DNA of 64,000 nt from an archaeon (GTDB lineage: Archaea > Thermoproteota > Nitrososphaeria > Nitrososphaerales > Nitrosopumilaceae). Positions within the stretch are counted from its first letter, which is position 1. Each line of letters begins with the position of its first letter. The stretch lies in contig JAJRWR010000014.1 in assembly GCA_024276695.1 (NCBI GenBank), positions 98,331-162,330 of the forward strand. Reading direction: 5' to 3'. Below, one piece after another: positions 27,339 to 36,425 of this stretch. Position numbers and translations under genes: made by a program. The notes beneath the pieces were generated by a model. It had not been told where the DNA came from, did not search any database, and saw nothing but the letters and a program-made list of their open reading frames with translations.

Positions 27339-27941
27339 ATGATTATTGTAATTGAAGGAGGAGATCAAGCAGGAAAATTAACACAATCAACTTTATTGGA
27401 AAAAGCCCTGAAAAAACAAAAGATCAAAACTAAACTATTTCATTTTCCAGACTATAATACTCCCATAGGTAAAGAAATTAGAAAATATTTAGATGGAAAA
27501 CGAAAATTTACTCCTCAAGTTATTCATTGTCTTTTAGCAGCAAATCGATGGGAAAAACTTGATGAAATCTTAGGATCTGAGGAAAAAAATTCTGTTTTAA
27601 TTATGAATAGATACTATCATTCTAACTTGGTTTATGGATTGGCAAATGGTTTAAAGCAAAAATGGCTTGAGAATCTTGATGACGGTTTACCAAAAGCTGA
27701 TCTTGTAATCTTACTTGATGTTACACAAAAAGAATCTTTTTCAAGATCTCCACAAAATGAAAGGGGAAAAATTATGAAAAGAGACAAGTTTGAGAAAAAT
27801 GAACAATTTTCAAGAAAAATATCTAAAATTTATCGCAGCACTGCAAAGAAAAAACATTGGAAAATTATTGATGCATCAAAATCTAAACTAGAAATACACA
27901 AAGAAATTCTAAAGACATCTTCAAAGAAACTTGGAATATGA
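27339..27941 (+). CDS. tmk: Thymidylate kinase
   Basis: Phosphorylates dTMP. 200 residues. The P-loop region reads IEGGDQAGKLTQSTLL, with Leu after the Gly-Lys where Ser or Thr is usual. NRYYHSNLVYG holds the DRY-like motif (Asn for Asp), and LVILLDVTQKESFSRSPQ is the strand with the LID region following. First of three genes joined by four-base overlaps (tmk, HD protein, UMP kinase), a nucleotide metabolism unit. Confidence 0.85.
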   Translation: MIIVIEGGDQAGKLTQSTLLEKALKKQKIKTKLFHFPDYNTPIGKEIRKYLDGKRKFTPQVIHCLLAANRWEKLDEILGSEEKNSVLIMNRYYHSNLVYGLANGLKQKWLENLDDGLPKADLVILLDVTQKESFSRSPQNERGKIMKRDKFEKNEQFSRKISKIYRSTAKKKHWKIIDASKSKLEIHKEILKTSSKKLGI

Positions 27942-29173
27942 AAAAAAACTATTTAGACATAATCGATCCAATTCATCACTTTATTCGTGTCTATGATTAT
28001 GAACTCCCAATCATTGATAGTCCTCTTTTTCAAAGATTAAGACGGATAAAACAGCTTTCTGGTGCACATTTGACTTATCCCTCAGCTCAACATAGCAGAT
28101 TTGAGCATTCACTTGGAGTCATGCACATTGCTAGTCAAGCTGGTTTTGCATTAAATGAAAAAGGATTCCTAAATTCTGATGATATTCAGATTTTGCGCCT
28201 TGCAGGTTTGTTACATGATATTGGTCACGGGCCTTTTTCCCATCTATTTGAAGAAATTATTCAAGAAAAAAAAATGTCACACGAAGATTATGGCAAAAAA
28301 ATAATTTTAAACTCTGAAATTGGTGATGTATTATCAAAAACTGGATTTGATAAAAAACTAATAACAAAAATTGCATTTGGAGAATCAAAATTTCAATATC
28401 TAAACGAAATTATTTCAGGAGCATTAAGTGCAGATATGATGGACTATTTACTTAGAGATGGTTATTTTACTGGAGCTGAACATGCAAAGGTAGATCATAA
28501 AAGAATAACACAATCACTTGACATTCATAAGAAAAAACTTGCATTGGAGCGTTCAGCATTGTATTCTTTTGAATCAATGATGCATTCTAGATATCAAATG
28601 TTCAAAGCAGTATATTTTCATAAAACTGTACGTGCTGCAGAAGTTATGCTCATTCAAGCCTTAAGATTGTCTGATGATGAATTTGGTTTCACATCTTTTA
28701 ATCTGAATGAATATGTAAAACTAACCGACGAATTTGTCTTATCATCTCTTATCTCCTCAAAATCCCCTAAACTAAAACGAGCTAGACAATTAGCAGAAGA
28801 TTATCAAAATAGAAAATTACTAAAATGTGTTTTTGAGAGAATACTGACTAGTCAAACAAATTTGAAAAAAACCCGAACCAGAGAACTCAGAATTGAGCTT
28901 TCCAAAAAATCTAAAATTGATGAAAATGAGATTTTTGTAGATAGTTCCGTTACTCCATCTATCCCACTTGCACCATCAAAAAATGAGTCAAAATCAATAG
29001 TTTTGATTTCTCATGAAGGTGCAAAATCATCTGCAAAAGAGATATCAATTTCTGAAATACCCGTAGTTTCAGCTATTTCTGGCTTTATGAACATACTTAG
29101 AATCTATACTCATCAAAAAAACAGAAAAAAAGTTGAAATTGCCGCTAAATCAATCCTTGATGATCTGAAATGA
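27938..29173 (+). CDS. HD-domain phosphohydrolase (dGTPase-like)
   Basis: 411 residues. The HD metal site is complete: [14 protein letters not shown] (H), [15 protein letters not shown] (HD plus two further His) and a distal Asp in [15 protein letters not shown]. This is the COG1078 family, related to dNTP triphosphohydrolases. Setting between thymidylate and UMP kinases supports a nucleotide role. Overlaps both neighbours by four bases. Confidence 0.88.
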   Translation: MKKNYLDIIDPIHHFIRVYDYELPIIDSPLFQRLRRIKQLSGAHLTYPSAQHSRFEHSLGVMHIASQAGFALNEKGFLNSDDIQILRLAGLLHDIGHGPFSHLFEEIIQEKKMSHEDYGKKIILNSEIGDVLSKTGFDKKLITKIAFGESKFQYLNEIISGALSADMMDYLLRDGYFTGAEHAKVDHKRITQSLDIHKKKLALERSALYSFESMMHSRYQMFKAVYFHKTVRAAEVMLIQALRLSDDEFGFTSFNLNEYVKLTDEFVLSSLISSKSPKLKRARQLAEDYQNRKLLKCVFERILTSQTNLKKTRTRELRIELSKKSKIDENEIFVDSSVTPSIPLAPSKNESKSIVLISHEGAKSSAKEISISEIPVVSAISGFMNILRIYTHQKNRKKVEIAAKSILDDLK

Positions 29174-29853
29174 AAAAACGAATTGTAATCAAATTATCCG
29201 GACGAGTGTTTGGTATGGATAACGTCAAAGCTTTAAAAGATTATGCCACATTTCTAGTAAAAATTAGTAAGATTTGCCAACCTATTGTTATTGCTGGTGG
29301 TGGTATTATTGCACGACATTACATTTCTCATGCAAGATCTTCTGGAGCAGATGAATCTACTCTTGATGAATTAGGAATTGAAATTTCAAGACTAAATGCA
29401 AAATTATTGATTTATGCTCTAAAGAACAAAGCATATTCACATCCACCAACTACTTTGCAGGAAGTAAAACATGCAGTAGATGACGGATTAATTGTAGTAG
29501 CAGGGGGTCTTCATCCTGGTCAGAGTACAAATGGTACTGCTGCATTGATTGCAGAAAAAATACAAGCTGAGCAATTTCTTAATGCTACTGATGTTGATGG
29601 CGTTTATGATATGGATCCAAATAAATTCAAAAAAGCAAAAAAATTCAAACAAATCGAAATGAAGAATTTGAAAAACATGTTGGTTCATGAAGATTCAGTA
29701 GCTGGTGGTTATGACTTGATGGATATTGTTGCTCTAAAAATTATTGAACGTTCTAAAATTAAAACACGAATTCTAAAAGCTACTCCAAAAACCATTGAAA
29801 AGGCAATAAAAGGTGGAGATGTAGGTACTGAAATTATTCTTTCTTCAAAATAA
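29170..29853 (+). CDS. pyrH: Archaeal UMP kinase
   Basis: 227 residues of the amino acid kinase fold. [18 protein letters not shown] binds ATP phosphates, [36 protein letters not shown] and [18 protein letters not shown] bind UMP, and [15 protein letters not shown] is the usual closing motif. Phosphorylates UMP to UDP, fitting the adjacent kinase genes and the pyrB/pyrI pair at 46-48 kb. Confidence 0.93.
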   Translation: MKKRIVIKLSGRVFGMDNVKALKDYATFLVKISKICQPIVIAGGGIIARHYISHARSSGADESTLDELGIEISRLNAKLLIYALKNKAYSHPPTTLQEVKHAVDDGLIVVAGGLHPGQSTNGTAALIAEKIQAEQFLNATDVDGVYDMDPNKFKKAKKFKQIEMKNLKNMLVHEDSVAGGYDLMDIVALKIIERSKIKTRILKATPKTIEKAIKGGDVGTEIILSSK

Positions 29854-30207
29854 TTATTCAGTATCGTTTTGAATAGTAGGTCTTGTTTCAGACCAAATTT
29901 GAATCTCTTTTTCAGGATATTCTAAAATTCCTGTTTCTCTGAGTTTTTTGTAAATTGATATAGCTTCTTCTCTCTCAACAGCCTTAGATTGAGCCTTTGT
30001 AAAACCATCTTTATCCACAATTACTGCAACATGTCCATCTACAGAACTAATAACCGCAGCAAATTCTTCTTCCCCAACTGGTTGGAATTTTCCATCCACT
30101 TTTTTAGTGGTTAATGTCAACATTCCAAATCCAGCCACTTCAAACATCTTCATTTGTGATTTATTTGCAATTTGTTTTCCTTTTTGTACTGCTTGAAAAT
30201 ATTGCAC
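29854..30207 (-). CDS. Protein of unknown function
   Basis: 117 residues from GTG 30207, no membrane segment or signal. Predicted alpha-beta, with MFEVAGFGMLTLTTKKVDGKFQPVGEEEF and DGHVAVIVDKDGFTKAQSKA. I do not recognise the family. It is convergent with pyrH (stop codons adjacent) and divergent from the LEA14-like gene. Confidence 0.6.
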   Translation of the reverse strand: MQYFQAVQKGKQIANKSQMKMFEVAGFGMLTLTTKKVDGKFQPVGEEEFAAVISSVDGHVAVIVDKDGFTKAQSKAVEREEAISIYKKLRETGILEYPEKEIQIWSETRPTIQNDTE

Positions 30208-30277
30208 AATTTTTTCTATCTGGAATGGTATAATAACTATCTCAACATTTAAGATATCCAGAGGAAATGCAAAAACT

Positions 30278-30838
30278 ATGAATCCTAAAATCTTTGTTGG
30301 TATTGCAATTGTAATACTTGCTCTAATTTTAGGGGGAATTCTTTTAGTGGGACCTACAATGGTTATATCTTCTCAAGACAATACTGGAACTCAAAATAAA
30401 CTAGAGGCTAAACCTATTCAAATCGAATTAACTGACATTTATGTTGAAAGAGTTTCAGAGAGAACAGCAACAATCAATATTGCATTTACAATTTCTAATC
30501 CTAATCCCCGTGCCGTAATTGTTCAAACTATGGATTATCAATTATTTGAAACAGATTACTCTGATTCTGAACAAATTTCTGGTGGTGAAATTGGAAGTAG
30601 ACCTACAGGAATGGTTGAATTTGGATCAAATTACTATACTCTTCTTGGTGAAAATTCAATTATTCTAAAAGAAACCATTGAACTGAAAGGTTCTGAAAAT
30701 ACTTCTGAATTATGGGCAATTCTTCAAGATGATAATCAGTCTTGGAGAGTTTCTGGCACTGTCTTTTACAATCTAAGCTCAATGACTAGTGGTCAAGAAA
30801 ACGAACTAGATTTTGAATTCACAAAACAAACTCCATAG
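30278..30838 (+). CDS. LEA14-like (WHy-type) membrane-anchored protein, paralogue of 2159-2677
   Basis: 186 residues with an N-terminal membrane helix (about 5-27) and an outside domain with IELTDIYVERVSERTATINIAFTISNPNPRAVIVQTMDYQLFE, the WHy pattern with NPNPR and DYQL. It shares the arrangement and key strands with the protein at 2159-2677. Role unknown, maybe surface stress protection. Confidence 0.7.
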   Translation: MNPKIFVGIAIVILALILGGILLVGPTMVISSQDNTGTQNKLEAKPIQIELTDIYVERVSERTATINIAFTISNPNPRAVIVQTMDYQLFETDYSDSEQISGGEIGSRPTGMVEFGSNYYTLLGENSIILKETIELKGSENTSELWAILQDDNQSWRVSGTVFYNLSSMTSGQENELDFEFTKQTP

Positions 30839-30895
30839 TATCATAAAATCTTAAAATTATGATAATATGTTTTTAGAGAAAAAATATTGGCAAAG

Positions 30896-30903
30896 TTATA
30901 AAA
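30896..30903 (+). promoter_or_regulatory. TATA box of the 36-aa membrane protein gene
   Basis: TTATAAAA preceded by CAAAG (a plausible BRE) ends 24 bases before the ATG at 30928. This spacing fits a strong promoter with an almost leaderless transcript. Confidence 0.6.
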
Positions 30904-30927
30904 GCCCGTTTCATTGTTTTTTATCAA

Positions 30928-31038
30928 ATGGCAGAAGCAGGTATGGCCGCATTTGGCGCAGCAGCAGGAGTCGCAATTGCACTCGCAGTAGTGTGTTTCG
31001 CTCTTCGTGGTAAAGGACATCCAGAACCACTAGATTAA
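30928..31038 (+). CDS. 36-residue single-helix membrane protein, apparently highly expressed
   Basis: ATG 30928 to TAA 31036-31038. The protein is a single Ala/Gly-rich membrane helix (AAAGVAIALAVVCFALRG, about 11-28) with a short basic/acidic tail (KGHPEPLD). Codon choice is richer in G+C than the surroundings, as in the amt and atpK genes, and it has a good TATA box and a hairpin terminator, so it looks like a strongly expressed monocistronic gene. Function unknown; it may be a small subunit of a membrane complex. Confidence 0.7.
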   Translation: MAEAGMAAFGAAAGVAIALAVVCFALRGKGHPEPLD

Positions 31039-31040
31039 AC

Positions 31041-31078
31041 AAAGGAATTTTTCCTTTACAACATTTTTCTAATTTTTC
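31041..31078. terminator. Hairpin plus T-tracts between convergent genes
   Basis: AAAGGAA (31041-31047), three-base loop, TTCCTTT (31051-31057), then ACAACATTTTTCTAATTTTT. It lies between the stop of the 36-aa gene and the convergent Cas4-like gene, and could end both transcripts. Confidence 0.6.
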
Positions 31079-31079
31079 A

Positions 31080-31730
31080 CTAATCTTTCTTGTTACCAAA
31101 ACCTAACATTTCTGCAAGATCCAATTGTTTAGTATTCTTCTTTTTCATGAAACATCTTTCATAATATTGACATTCTGAGCATTCAGTAGAAGGTTCTAAG
31201 ATAGGGGTTTTCTGTTCTTTAAGAAGATCATTTAGAACTCTAACTCGTCTGACTATTTCCTCAAACATTTTTTTATTTCGTGAGATTGAAAATGTTGTTT
31301 CTTTTCTATCTCCAGTGATGTAAACTATAATTCCGTCTGGTTTATCATAAATCCACATACATGCATTAAGATAAAGAACATCATTAGCTTGAGGGTTTTC
31401 TAACTCATTTGTTGCCCCTCTGAATAAGAAGATTGAATCATCAATAAGCATGTCAACTTGACCCTTCAGTTTGATATCATCAATATCAAACTCTTTTGGA
31501 TCGCTTCCATATTGTAATTTTCTAAGTAATCCTGATAGAAGTTCATTGAATCCCCTCCTCTGAACCTCTTGAGGATCAATTCTATCATAATATGAACGTC
31601 TTAAACAATGAACAACTTCGTGAAGATGTATGGTCTGAATATCTGCTGAATTAATGTCAATTTCTAACTCTCTTCCAATAGAGTCCAATGCATTTTCAAC
31701 AATGCCTCGAAAATCTCTATCTCCCATCAT
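31080..31730 (-). CDS. Cas4-like / RecB-family Fe-S protein, not CRISPR-associated
   Basis: 216 residues. One Cys near the N-terminus (VVHCLRRSYYDRIDP) and three near the C-terminus (ECSECQYYERCF) match the four cluster ligands of Cas4/AddB-type nucleases, and LKGQVDMLI fits the metal-binding GxxD strand. The following strand lacks a clear ExK pair (IFLFRGATNE), so nuclease activity is doubtful. No CRISPR repeats or cas genes are in the window. It lies downstream of ATP synthase subunit C on the same strand. Confidence 0.7.
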   Translation of the reverse strand: MMGDRDFRGIVENALDSIGRELEIDINSADIQTIHLHEVVHCLRRSYYDRIDPQEVQRRGFNELLSGLLRKLQYGSDPKEFDIDDIKLKGQVDMLIDDSIFLFRGATNELENPQANDVLYLNACMWIYDKPDGIIVYITGDRKETTFSISRNKKMFEEIVRRVRVLNDLLKEQKTPILEPSTECSECQYYERCFMKKKNTKQLDLAEMLGFGNKKD

Positions 31731-31762
31731 AATACATCATCTTCCAGTTTGACTTCTTATAC

Positions 31763-31996
31763 TTAGCTTACAAGTTTGGTTATTACTTTTGAAATTCTTC
31801 CTGAAAAGGCCAGAATTACAAAATGAAGGCCAAAACCAATTATTGCTCCAATAATTAGTTCTCCTGTTAGAAAATAGATTCCCAAGAAAACTGCTAATGG
31901 AGGAAGGGCAAAAATCATGGCTAAAAATGAGCTTACCCAGATAAACTTGATTAATACTTCTGTAGAAATTTCGGTTTTCTTTGGAAAATTGAACAT
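31763..31996 (-). CDS. Small two-helix membrane protein next to ATP synthase subunit C
   Basis: 77 residues, two or three hydrophobic stretches (about 16-45 and 48-66), with a basic N-terminus (FNFPKKTEIS). It begins 11 bases after the atpC stop, so is likely co-transcribed with it. No family recognised. Confidence 0.6.
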   Translation of the reverse strand: MFNFPKKTEISTEVLIKFIWVSSFLAMIFALPPLAVFLGIYFLTGELIIGAIIGFGLHFVILAFSGRISKVITKLVS

Positions 31997-32006
31997 TTCA
32001 AAAATC

Positions 32007-33044
32007 CTATTCTTCTTCTAGGATTAACTTTGACATTGTAGTTTCAGTTGGAATCTTTTGTTCTACGGCAAAAGCAATAGCTGCTAGATTTCTAATTTCA
32101 AATGAGGTTAACTTTGTGATTCCTACAATTGTTGCGAAGCTGAACATTTTTGTAAATGATCTGAGGGATGAAGTGTAAATTGCTATCTCAAATGCTCTTT
32201 CAAATTCAGCAATAGCATCTAGTTCGTTTTCAACTTGTGGAACCAAATCTTTGTATTTTGTATTTGATAATTCATTAAATGCATCCCTAACTGTACCTGT
32301 TGCCATCATTCTTCCAAGTAATTCTTTAGCTGGTGGACTAGTAGCAATTATCAAATCTTGAATCTGTTCTTCTTGTAACCCCCAGAATTTTCCTCTAATC
32401 ACACTCAAAATATTGTAAAAGTCAATGTCCATTGAAACAATTTTTGTTGCTTCTTTATCGGCATAGTTCTTCATTGCACCTGCTAGGTGTTGCAATAATA
32501 TTTTATCAAAATATGTGTCAAAGATTTGGAGGTTTTTCTTTTCATTGTATAGTGCTGCTGCCTTTGCAATCTCATCTGCAAATTGAACTGAATTCAAACT
32601 TGCAACTGCTTCTTCAAAGTCTTTTGCAACTAATGCTTTAACGACAACATCTCTTTGTTTGATTAATTCTTCTGCATGAAGGTTAACATGAGATTCAATC
32701 TCCTCTTGAGGTTTTCCTAAGATCTTGCCTTTTAAAATTAATTTTAGATTTGAAACAATGAATTTCATATAGTATGCATCTAGTATACCAGAATTACCAG
32801 ATGTTTTTGCTATTGAATAATGAATATCTGCTAATTTACTTCTGAGGGCTGATTCAATAATTTGTGAAGTATATGGTTTTTGGACATCAGATACTGCTTC
32901 AGCATAAACTGTGTTTTTGATTCTAGTCATCAACTCTTCTAAATCTCTAGATTCAGCAAGTGTTTGAAAATCAGATCTTGTGAGTAATTTACCTCGTTTA
33001 CTGTATGCTTTTACTGAGGCATAGACATTCTTAGAACCGCCCAT
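32007..33044 (-). CDS. atpC: A-type ATP synthase subunit C (AC39 family)
   Basis: 345 residues, mostly helical. Opens KNVYASVKAYSKRGKLLTRSDFQTLAESRDLEELMTRI, the pattern of the subunit that links the central shaft to the c-ring. NLKLILKGKILG and the C-terminal repeat are also family-like. The gene is 6 kb or more away from the other ATP synthase genes at 39.2-46.3 kb, separated by Amt and cobalt genes. Confidence 0.9.
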   Translation of the reverse strand: MGGSKNVYASVKAYSKRGKLLTRSDFQTLAESRDLEELMTRIKNTVYAEAVSDVQKPYTSQIIESALRSKLADIHYSIAKTSGNSGILDAYYMKFIVSNLKLILKGKILGKPQEEIESHVNLHAEELIKQRDVVVKALVAKDFEEAVASLNSVQFADEIAKAAALYNEKKNLQIFDTYFDKILLQHLAGAMKNYADKEATKIVSMDIDFYNILSVIRGKFWGLQEEQIQDLIIATSPPAKELLGRMMATGTVRDAFNELSNTKYKDLVPQVENELDAIAEFERAFEIAIYTSSLRSFTKMFSFATIVGITKLTSFEIRNLAAIAFAVEQKIPTETTMSKLILEEE

Positions 33045-33106
33045 TTCGATCAGTCTCCTTAGGCAACTGATTTTAATGTTTGGCGATCTGCTCCTAGGAA
33101 CAAATT

Positions 33107-33775
33107 CTAAGTAATTTTATCTAAAAATATGATGACTTTATCCTTTTCCTGTTTTGAGAGTTTCACAAATGCTGAAAGAATCTCCTTTTGAATTATCAAA
33201 GATTCATCAGAAATGTCTTGTAATTTTGAGAGATCAAAAGGTAATAGTTCCTTGATTTTATTTTCACAGAAAGCCTTGACATATTTTTGGAAAATTGAAT
33301 ATGTAAAAATTGGACTAGTCTTTACAAGACTGGATAGGATTTTTGTAAATTCTTTTTCGGCAGGTTCGGACTTTGAGAGAAACTCGATCAGAATATTTTC
33401 TCTATTTTTACATTCATTGATAGATAAAGCCACCAAAATTCCTTTTTTTGTTAAATGATAATATGGAATACCTTTTTCTTGTAGAGCTTTAGGGCCTCGC
33501 TTCAAAGGTAGTCTGCCATCTTCTTCTGCTATTCCTATGGGAAGTAAGATCTCATCTAGATCTCGAAATATTCCAGAATAGATGTTCTTCCAAGCAATGT
33601 CATGTTTTTTTGCGATCTTCTGAGATATTCCAGTTCTTGTTCTTTCTGCAGGGTTTGCATTGCTTCCAAGTATGGAGATAATGGATCTTTGTCTATTTGC
33701 TTCTCCTGTTAGATCATTACCTTTTGTCTTGAATGTATCAAAAATTGCTAATTTCGTATTAGATTTGACCTTCAA
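33107..33775 (-). CDS. Protein of unknown function, possible winged helix
   Basis: 222 residues. The first half is basic with a segment RGPKALQEKGIPYYHLTKKGILVALSI that resembles the wing and last helix of a winged-helix domain. The second half is helical and ends SKQEKDKVIIFLDKIT. No membrane segment. I cannot name a family. It precedes atpC by 62 bases. Confidence 0.55.
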   Translation of the reverse strand: MKVKSNTKLAIFDTFKTKGNDLTGEANRQRSIISILGSNANPAERTRTGISQKIAKKHDIAWKNIYSGIFRDLDEILLPIGIAEEDGRLPLKRGPKALQEKGIPYYHLTKKGILVALSINECKNRENILIEFLSKSEPAEKEFTKILSSLVKTSPIFTYSIFQKYVKAFCENKIKELLPFDLSKLQDISDESLIIQKEILSAFVKLSKQEKDKVIIFLDKIT

Positions 33776-33873
33776 TTATTCACCTTTATCATGATATTCA
33801 TATTCTATGTTAGTATCAAAATATACTAAAATATAATAATTTACTTTTTTGCATACTTTCCAGTCTCCAATGC

Positions 33874-33882
33874 TTAAATAAT
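33874..33882 (+). promoter_or_regulatory. TATA box of amt
   Basis: CTTAAATAA, 20 bases before the amt ATG at 33903, preceded by CCAATG. Spacing fits a leaderless or nearly leaderless transcript. Confidence 0.5.
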
Positions 33883-33902
33883 TTCCAAATTCGATTAATT
33901 TA

Positions 33903-35465
33903 ATGAATTCTAGGAACTACAAGTATGCTCTATTACTTGTAGCCGCAGTATCTATCACAGCAACTGGTGCTATGTCTCAGGCATATGCACAAAGTGTTGA
34001 AGATGGTATGGACGGATATGTCAAAGGAACCAGTGGAATTTACACTGGCAACCCTAACGAATGTTGGTATGATGATGGCGAAGGCGGCATGCTACCTTGT
34101 CTTATAGACACAGGTGATACAGCATGGATGCTTACAGCGACATCATTAGTACTCTTTATGTCTCCAGGAGTCGGTTTCTTTTATGGCGGATTAGCCAGAT
34201 CAAAGAACATCGTCAACGTACTTGGTATGACCTTAATTGTAATGGGTCTAATGTCAGTACAATGGGTTCTATGGGGTTATTCACTAGCATTTGGCGCAGT
34301 TGATTCTGACGCAAACTTATTCATGGGTAACTTAGACTATGTTGGATTTAACATGGTATCAGCTTGGGCACCATTAGGTGAAGTTGGTCCTTGTGCAGAT
34401 ACATGGTCAGCAGCTTATCAGATGAATGAAATGAAGGACGGCGACTATTGTAGTCAAGGTTGGCCAGGTACAGTACCTCACCAACTCTTTGCAATGTTCC
34501 AAGCAACCTTCGCAATCATTACACCAGTTCTAATTATTGGTGGTTTGATTGACAGAATCAAATTCAGCGCATTAATCGTATTCGTACTCTTATGGGGAAC
34601 CTTCGTTTATGATCCAATAGCACACTGGGTCTGGGGAGGAGGCTACATAGGAGGAGGTGCACTAGACCTCGACCCAGACTTATCGCCATCATATGCATTA
34701 GACTTTGCAGGTGGTACTGTAGTACACATATCTTCAGGATTTGCAGCATTGGCCGGAGCCTTAGTCCTTGGCAGACGTCTTGGATACGGCAAAGTGCCAA
34801 TGGAACCTCACAATATCCCAATGGTAGTCCTCGGAGCAGGAATACTCTGGTTTGGATGGTTTGGTTTCAATGCAGGAAGTGAAGTTATGGTAGACGGCAT
34901 TACCGTCAGCGCATGGACTGTTACAAATACAGCAACTGGTATGGCTGCAGTCACTTGGGTGCTCATGTCTTGGGCACATACAGGAAAACCAAGTGTTGTA
35001 GGAGCTGCATCAGGAGCAGTAGCAGGATTGGTAGCAATCACACCAGCCTCAGGTTGGGTAGGTCCAATGGCTGCGATTATAATCGGTATTGCAGCTGGTA
35101 CAATTTGTTATGCAGCAATAGCATTCAAGAGTGCACGCAAATGGGACGACGCATTAGATGTATGGGGAGTACACGGAATGGGTGGTCTTACAGGTGCAAT
35201 TTTGACTGGTACATTAGCTAGTCCACACGTTTGGGATACTGGAGACGGTATCGGAGCATGGACTGGTACTGCAGAAGGAATGGAACAGCAAGCAATCAGT
35301 ATCATTGGTGCTACAATATCAGTAGGCTATGCCTTTGGTGTTACCATTGTAATCCTCAAAGTAATGGATGCCGTATGGCCTGGTGGAATCAGAGTCACTC
35401 CTAAAGAAGAGGAGATTGGTCTCGATTTGGCTCAGCATGGCGAAAGAGCATACGTTAACGAATAG
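33903..35465 (+). CDS. amt: Ammonium transporter
   Basis: 520 residues. A signal peptide (about 1-30, ending QAYAQS) is followed by an extra extracytoplasmic segment and eleven membrane helices. Amt motifs include FFYGGLARSKNIVNVLGM, GLIDRIKFSALIVFVLLWGTFVYDPIAHWVWG, FAGGTVVHISSGFAALAGALVLGRR (pore His) and VWGVHGMGGLTGAI (second pore His). Ammonium is the energy substrate of these archaea. Codon use is more G+C-rich than nearby genes, a sign of high expression. Confidence 0.96.
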   Translation: MNSRNYKYALLLVAAVSITATGAMSQAYAQSVEDGMDGYVKGTSGIYTGNPNECWYDDGEGGMLPCLIDTGDTAWMLTATSLVLFMSPGVGFFYGGLARSKNIVNVLGMTLIVMGLMSVQWVLWGYSLAFGAVDSDANLFMGNLDYVGFNMVSAWAPLGEVGPCADTWSAAYQMNEMKDGDYCSQGWPGTVPHQLFAMFQATFAIITPVLIIGGLIDRIKFSALIVFVLLWGTFVYDPIAHWVWGGGYIGGGALDLDPDLSPSYALDFAGGTVVHISSGFAALAGALVLGRRLGYGKVPMEPHNIPMVVLGAGILWFGWFGFNAGSEVMVDGITVSAWTVTNTATGMAAVTWVLMSWAHTGKPSVVGAASGAVAGLVAITPASGWVGPMAAIIIGIAAGTICYAAIAFKSARKWDDALDVWGVHGMGGLTGAILTGTLASPHVWDTGDGIGAWTGTAEGMEQQAISIIGATISVGYAFGVTIVILKVMDAVWPGGIRVTPKEEEIGLDLAQHGERAYVNE

Positions 35466-35492
35466 AAAAAAAACCTTTTTTTCTTCTTTTTA
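35465..35492 (+). terminator. Poly-A/poly-T terminator after amt
   Basis: GAAAAAAAACC followed by TTTTTTTCTTC and TTTTTA directly after the amt stop. The A and T runs can pair, and the T-rich end suits archaeal termination. Confidence 0.55.
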
Positions 35493-35535
35493 TTTAAATC
35501 CAAATCAATTTAGTCCTGATCATTTTATCTTAATC

Positions 35536-36312
35536 ATGATAATATCTACAACTGATCTTAATTCAATTCTAAATGATTTTAATCTCATAATAGCTGATAC
35601 ACGTTCTTTCAAAGAATATTCTGAAGGTCATATTCCAGGAGCTGTTCATTTAGATTTATTTGCATTTCATTGGATTGATACTACAAAAGAAGGAATTAAA
35701 AATTTCAATAAACAAACTCAAAGTCTACTTTCATTTCTTGGAGTAACACCAGAAAAAAAAATTGTTTTTTATGATTCTGTTTCAGGAATGCTTGCAGCAA
35801 GAGGAGTCTGGATGTTAATGTATTTTTCACATCAAAATGTCTTCATGTTAGATGGAGGAATTACAAAATGGAAAAAAGAAAATCTTTCCCTTGAGATAAA
35901 ACCAAATGGTTTCAAACCATCTGTATTTTCAGGAAAAATTAATCCAGATCTTATTTCAGGATTTGAGTACATTCAAGATAATTTAGAAAATATAAAAATA
36001 CTTGATGCTCGCTCTATTGGAGAATATGGTGGAAGTATAGTTAGAGCCGCTCAATCTGGCCATATTCCAAACGCAATCAATATTGATTGGAATCAAAATC
36101 TCAATGAGGATGGTACTTTCAAAAATGATGATGAATTATCCAAAATATATGATTATTCAAAAGATTCTCAAATTGTAATATATTGTCAGGGGGCATATCG
36201 GGCTGCCAATTCCTTCTTAGTTTTAAAAAAATTAGGATTCAAAAATGTTCGAGTTTATCTTGGTTCTTGGGGGGAATGGGGAAACAAGCCTGAATTACCA
36301 GTGAAAAAATAA
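35536..36312 (+). CDS. Two-domain rhodanese (thiosulfate / mercaptopyruvate sulfurtransferase)
   Basis: 258 residues from ATG 35536; the longer open frame would start inside amt. The N-terminal rhodanese domain (1-125) has Asp in place of the active Cys (FYDSVSGMLAARG), while the C-terminal domain carries the active loop CQGAYRAAN with Cys near residue 219. Opens with ADTRSFKEYSEGHIPGAVHLD and repeats LDARSIGEYGG...GHIPNAINIDW. It moves sulfur from thiosulfate or mercaptopyruvate. Confidence 0.9.
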   Translation: MIISTTDLNSILNDFNLIIADTRSFKEYSEGHIPGAVHLDLFAFHWIDTTKEGIKNFNKQTQSLLSFLGVTPEKKIVFYDSVSGMLAARGVWMLMYFSHQNVFMLDGGITKWKKENLSLEIKPNGFKPSVFSGKINPDLISGFEYIQDNLENIKILDARSIGEYGGSIVRAAQSGHIPNAINIDWNQNLNEDGTFKNDDELSKIYDYSKDSQIVIYCQGAYRAANSFLVLKKLGFKNVRVYLGSWGEWGNKPELPVKK

Positions 36313-36425
36313 ATCTTATAAATCATAAACTGCAATTTTTGAAAAAAATGCCTAACTAACATAAAAGAACTATTTTTCTAAGTTAGATGAATCTTATTTT
36401 ATCCCCAAGAAAGATTCAAACATGT

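Noticed and set aside
31080..31730. CRISPR-Cas locus suggested by the Cas4-like protein
   Set aside because: No repeat-spacer array and no other cas gene anywhere in the window.
34564..35305. Several open frames within amt on both strands
   Set aside because: They are by-products of the G+C-richer codon use of amt, and none shows a coherent protein.
35368..35535. Rhodanese starting inside amt at 35368
   Set aside because: The extra 56 residues are the amt 3' end in another frame and show no rhodanese similarity; ATG 35536 matches the family start.
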